Assembly: GCA_018001935.1 (NCBI GenBank)
Contig: JAGNHB010000009.1
Coordinates: 1-64,000 of the forward strand
DNA from: Acidobacteriota bacterium
GTDB taxonomy: Bacteria > Acidobacteriota > JAAYUB01
Reading direction: 5' to 3'
Length of the DNA stretch: 64,000 nucleotides
The notes below the pieces were generated by a model that had not been told where the DNA came from, ran no database searches, and saw only the letters and a program-made list of their open reading frames with translations. The translations under genes were made by a program, and so were the position numbers. Shown one piece after another: positions 63,918-64,000 of the stretch (the first letter of the stretch is position 1; every line of letters begins with the position of its first letter).

Positions 63918-63985
63918 TCGGCGGCCTGCGCGGCGCGGTCAAAGCGGCGCTCCGGAAGCCTGCGCGCCGCACTCCCCAGGACAGG
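63918..63985 (-). repeat. Dispersed GC repeat family K
   Basis: GGCGCTCCGGAAGCCTGCGC then GCCGCACTCC matches 9972-10008, with an inverted partner just before it (CGCGCCGCTTCGGCGGCC). Confidence 0.6.
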
Positions 63986-64000
63986 CGGAAAGTGACAGGC

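Larger units (their letters stand above)
63057..64000. other. Window end: intergenic DNA dense in repeats
   Basis: No gene is supported in the final 944 bases. In order: TAGGCTG units, family D units, a 39-base direct repeat, GC-rich spacer, a 27-base tandem repeat with five units, and family B and K fragments. Two frames stay open across much of it, but they translate repeats. Confidence 0.65.

Overview
The window is GC-rich bacterial DNA that looks like Acidobacteriota. This rests on a VWFA-related protein of the acidobacterial type (26201-27115), a large Oar-like TonB-dependent receptor with an N-terminal carboxypeptidase-regulatory-like domain (22665-25829), a GWxTD-domain protein (20564-22195), and secreted GH13 and GH31 enzymes. 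A cytoplasmic-type NiFe hydrogenase fits an anaerobic or fermentative lifestyle. The class cannot be fixed from this window, and no rRNA is present.

Layout. 314-6985 (minus strand): NiFe hydrogenase large and small subunits, a ferredoxin-like partner, a small cysteine-containing protein, the C-terminal maturation protease, a roadblock/LC7 protein, and a response regulator with a DUF4388 domain and a C-terminal region resembling a G domain without a P-loop. 7321-20358: an alpha-glucan locus with four exported GH13 enzymes, a maltokinase-like protein and an MFS transporter of the maltose/sucrose type. 20564-31702: GWxTD protein, TonB receptor, VWFA protein, a GxxExxY PD-(D/E)XK-type protein bracketed by repeats, a GH31 glucosidase and an OmpA-type protein. 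31718-48636: mixed housekeeping and envelope genes, including a GT-C-like membrane protein, serine acetyltransferase, a Tat-exported DUF362 protein, a B12-binding radical SAM protein, GNAT, a DUF2278-PPC protein, M3 oligopeptidase, a GT2 glycosyltransferase and an MFS transporter. 48930-57835: M20 peptidase, a lower-GC orphan gene, tRNA-Gly(CCC) overlapping rpsT, the rplM-rpsI-rpsB-tsf cluster with a strong promoter and a clear terminator, then glmU and a DHH phosphoesterase. 57908-63056: an orphan MacB-like permease and a large TPR-CHAT protein.

How the genes fit together. Exported GH13 and GH31 enzymes would cut alpha-glucans to maltose and glucose outside the cytoplasm. The MFS protein would import the products and the maltokinase would phosphorylate maltose. 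The hydrogenase would handle the electrons of such fermentation, and the adjacent roadblock/response-regulator pair may regulate it or merely be a neighbour.

The most unusual property of the window is its intergenic DNA. At least fourteen short-repeat families fill the gaps. Several are built as a direct array, a spacer, and the same array inverted. Two families recur as roughly 100-bp dispersed copies. One family contributes the C-terminal codons of the GxxExxY gene and another the N-terminal codons of the M20 peptidase. No transposase, integrase or cas gene accompanies them.
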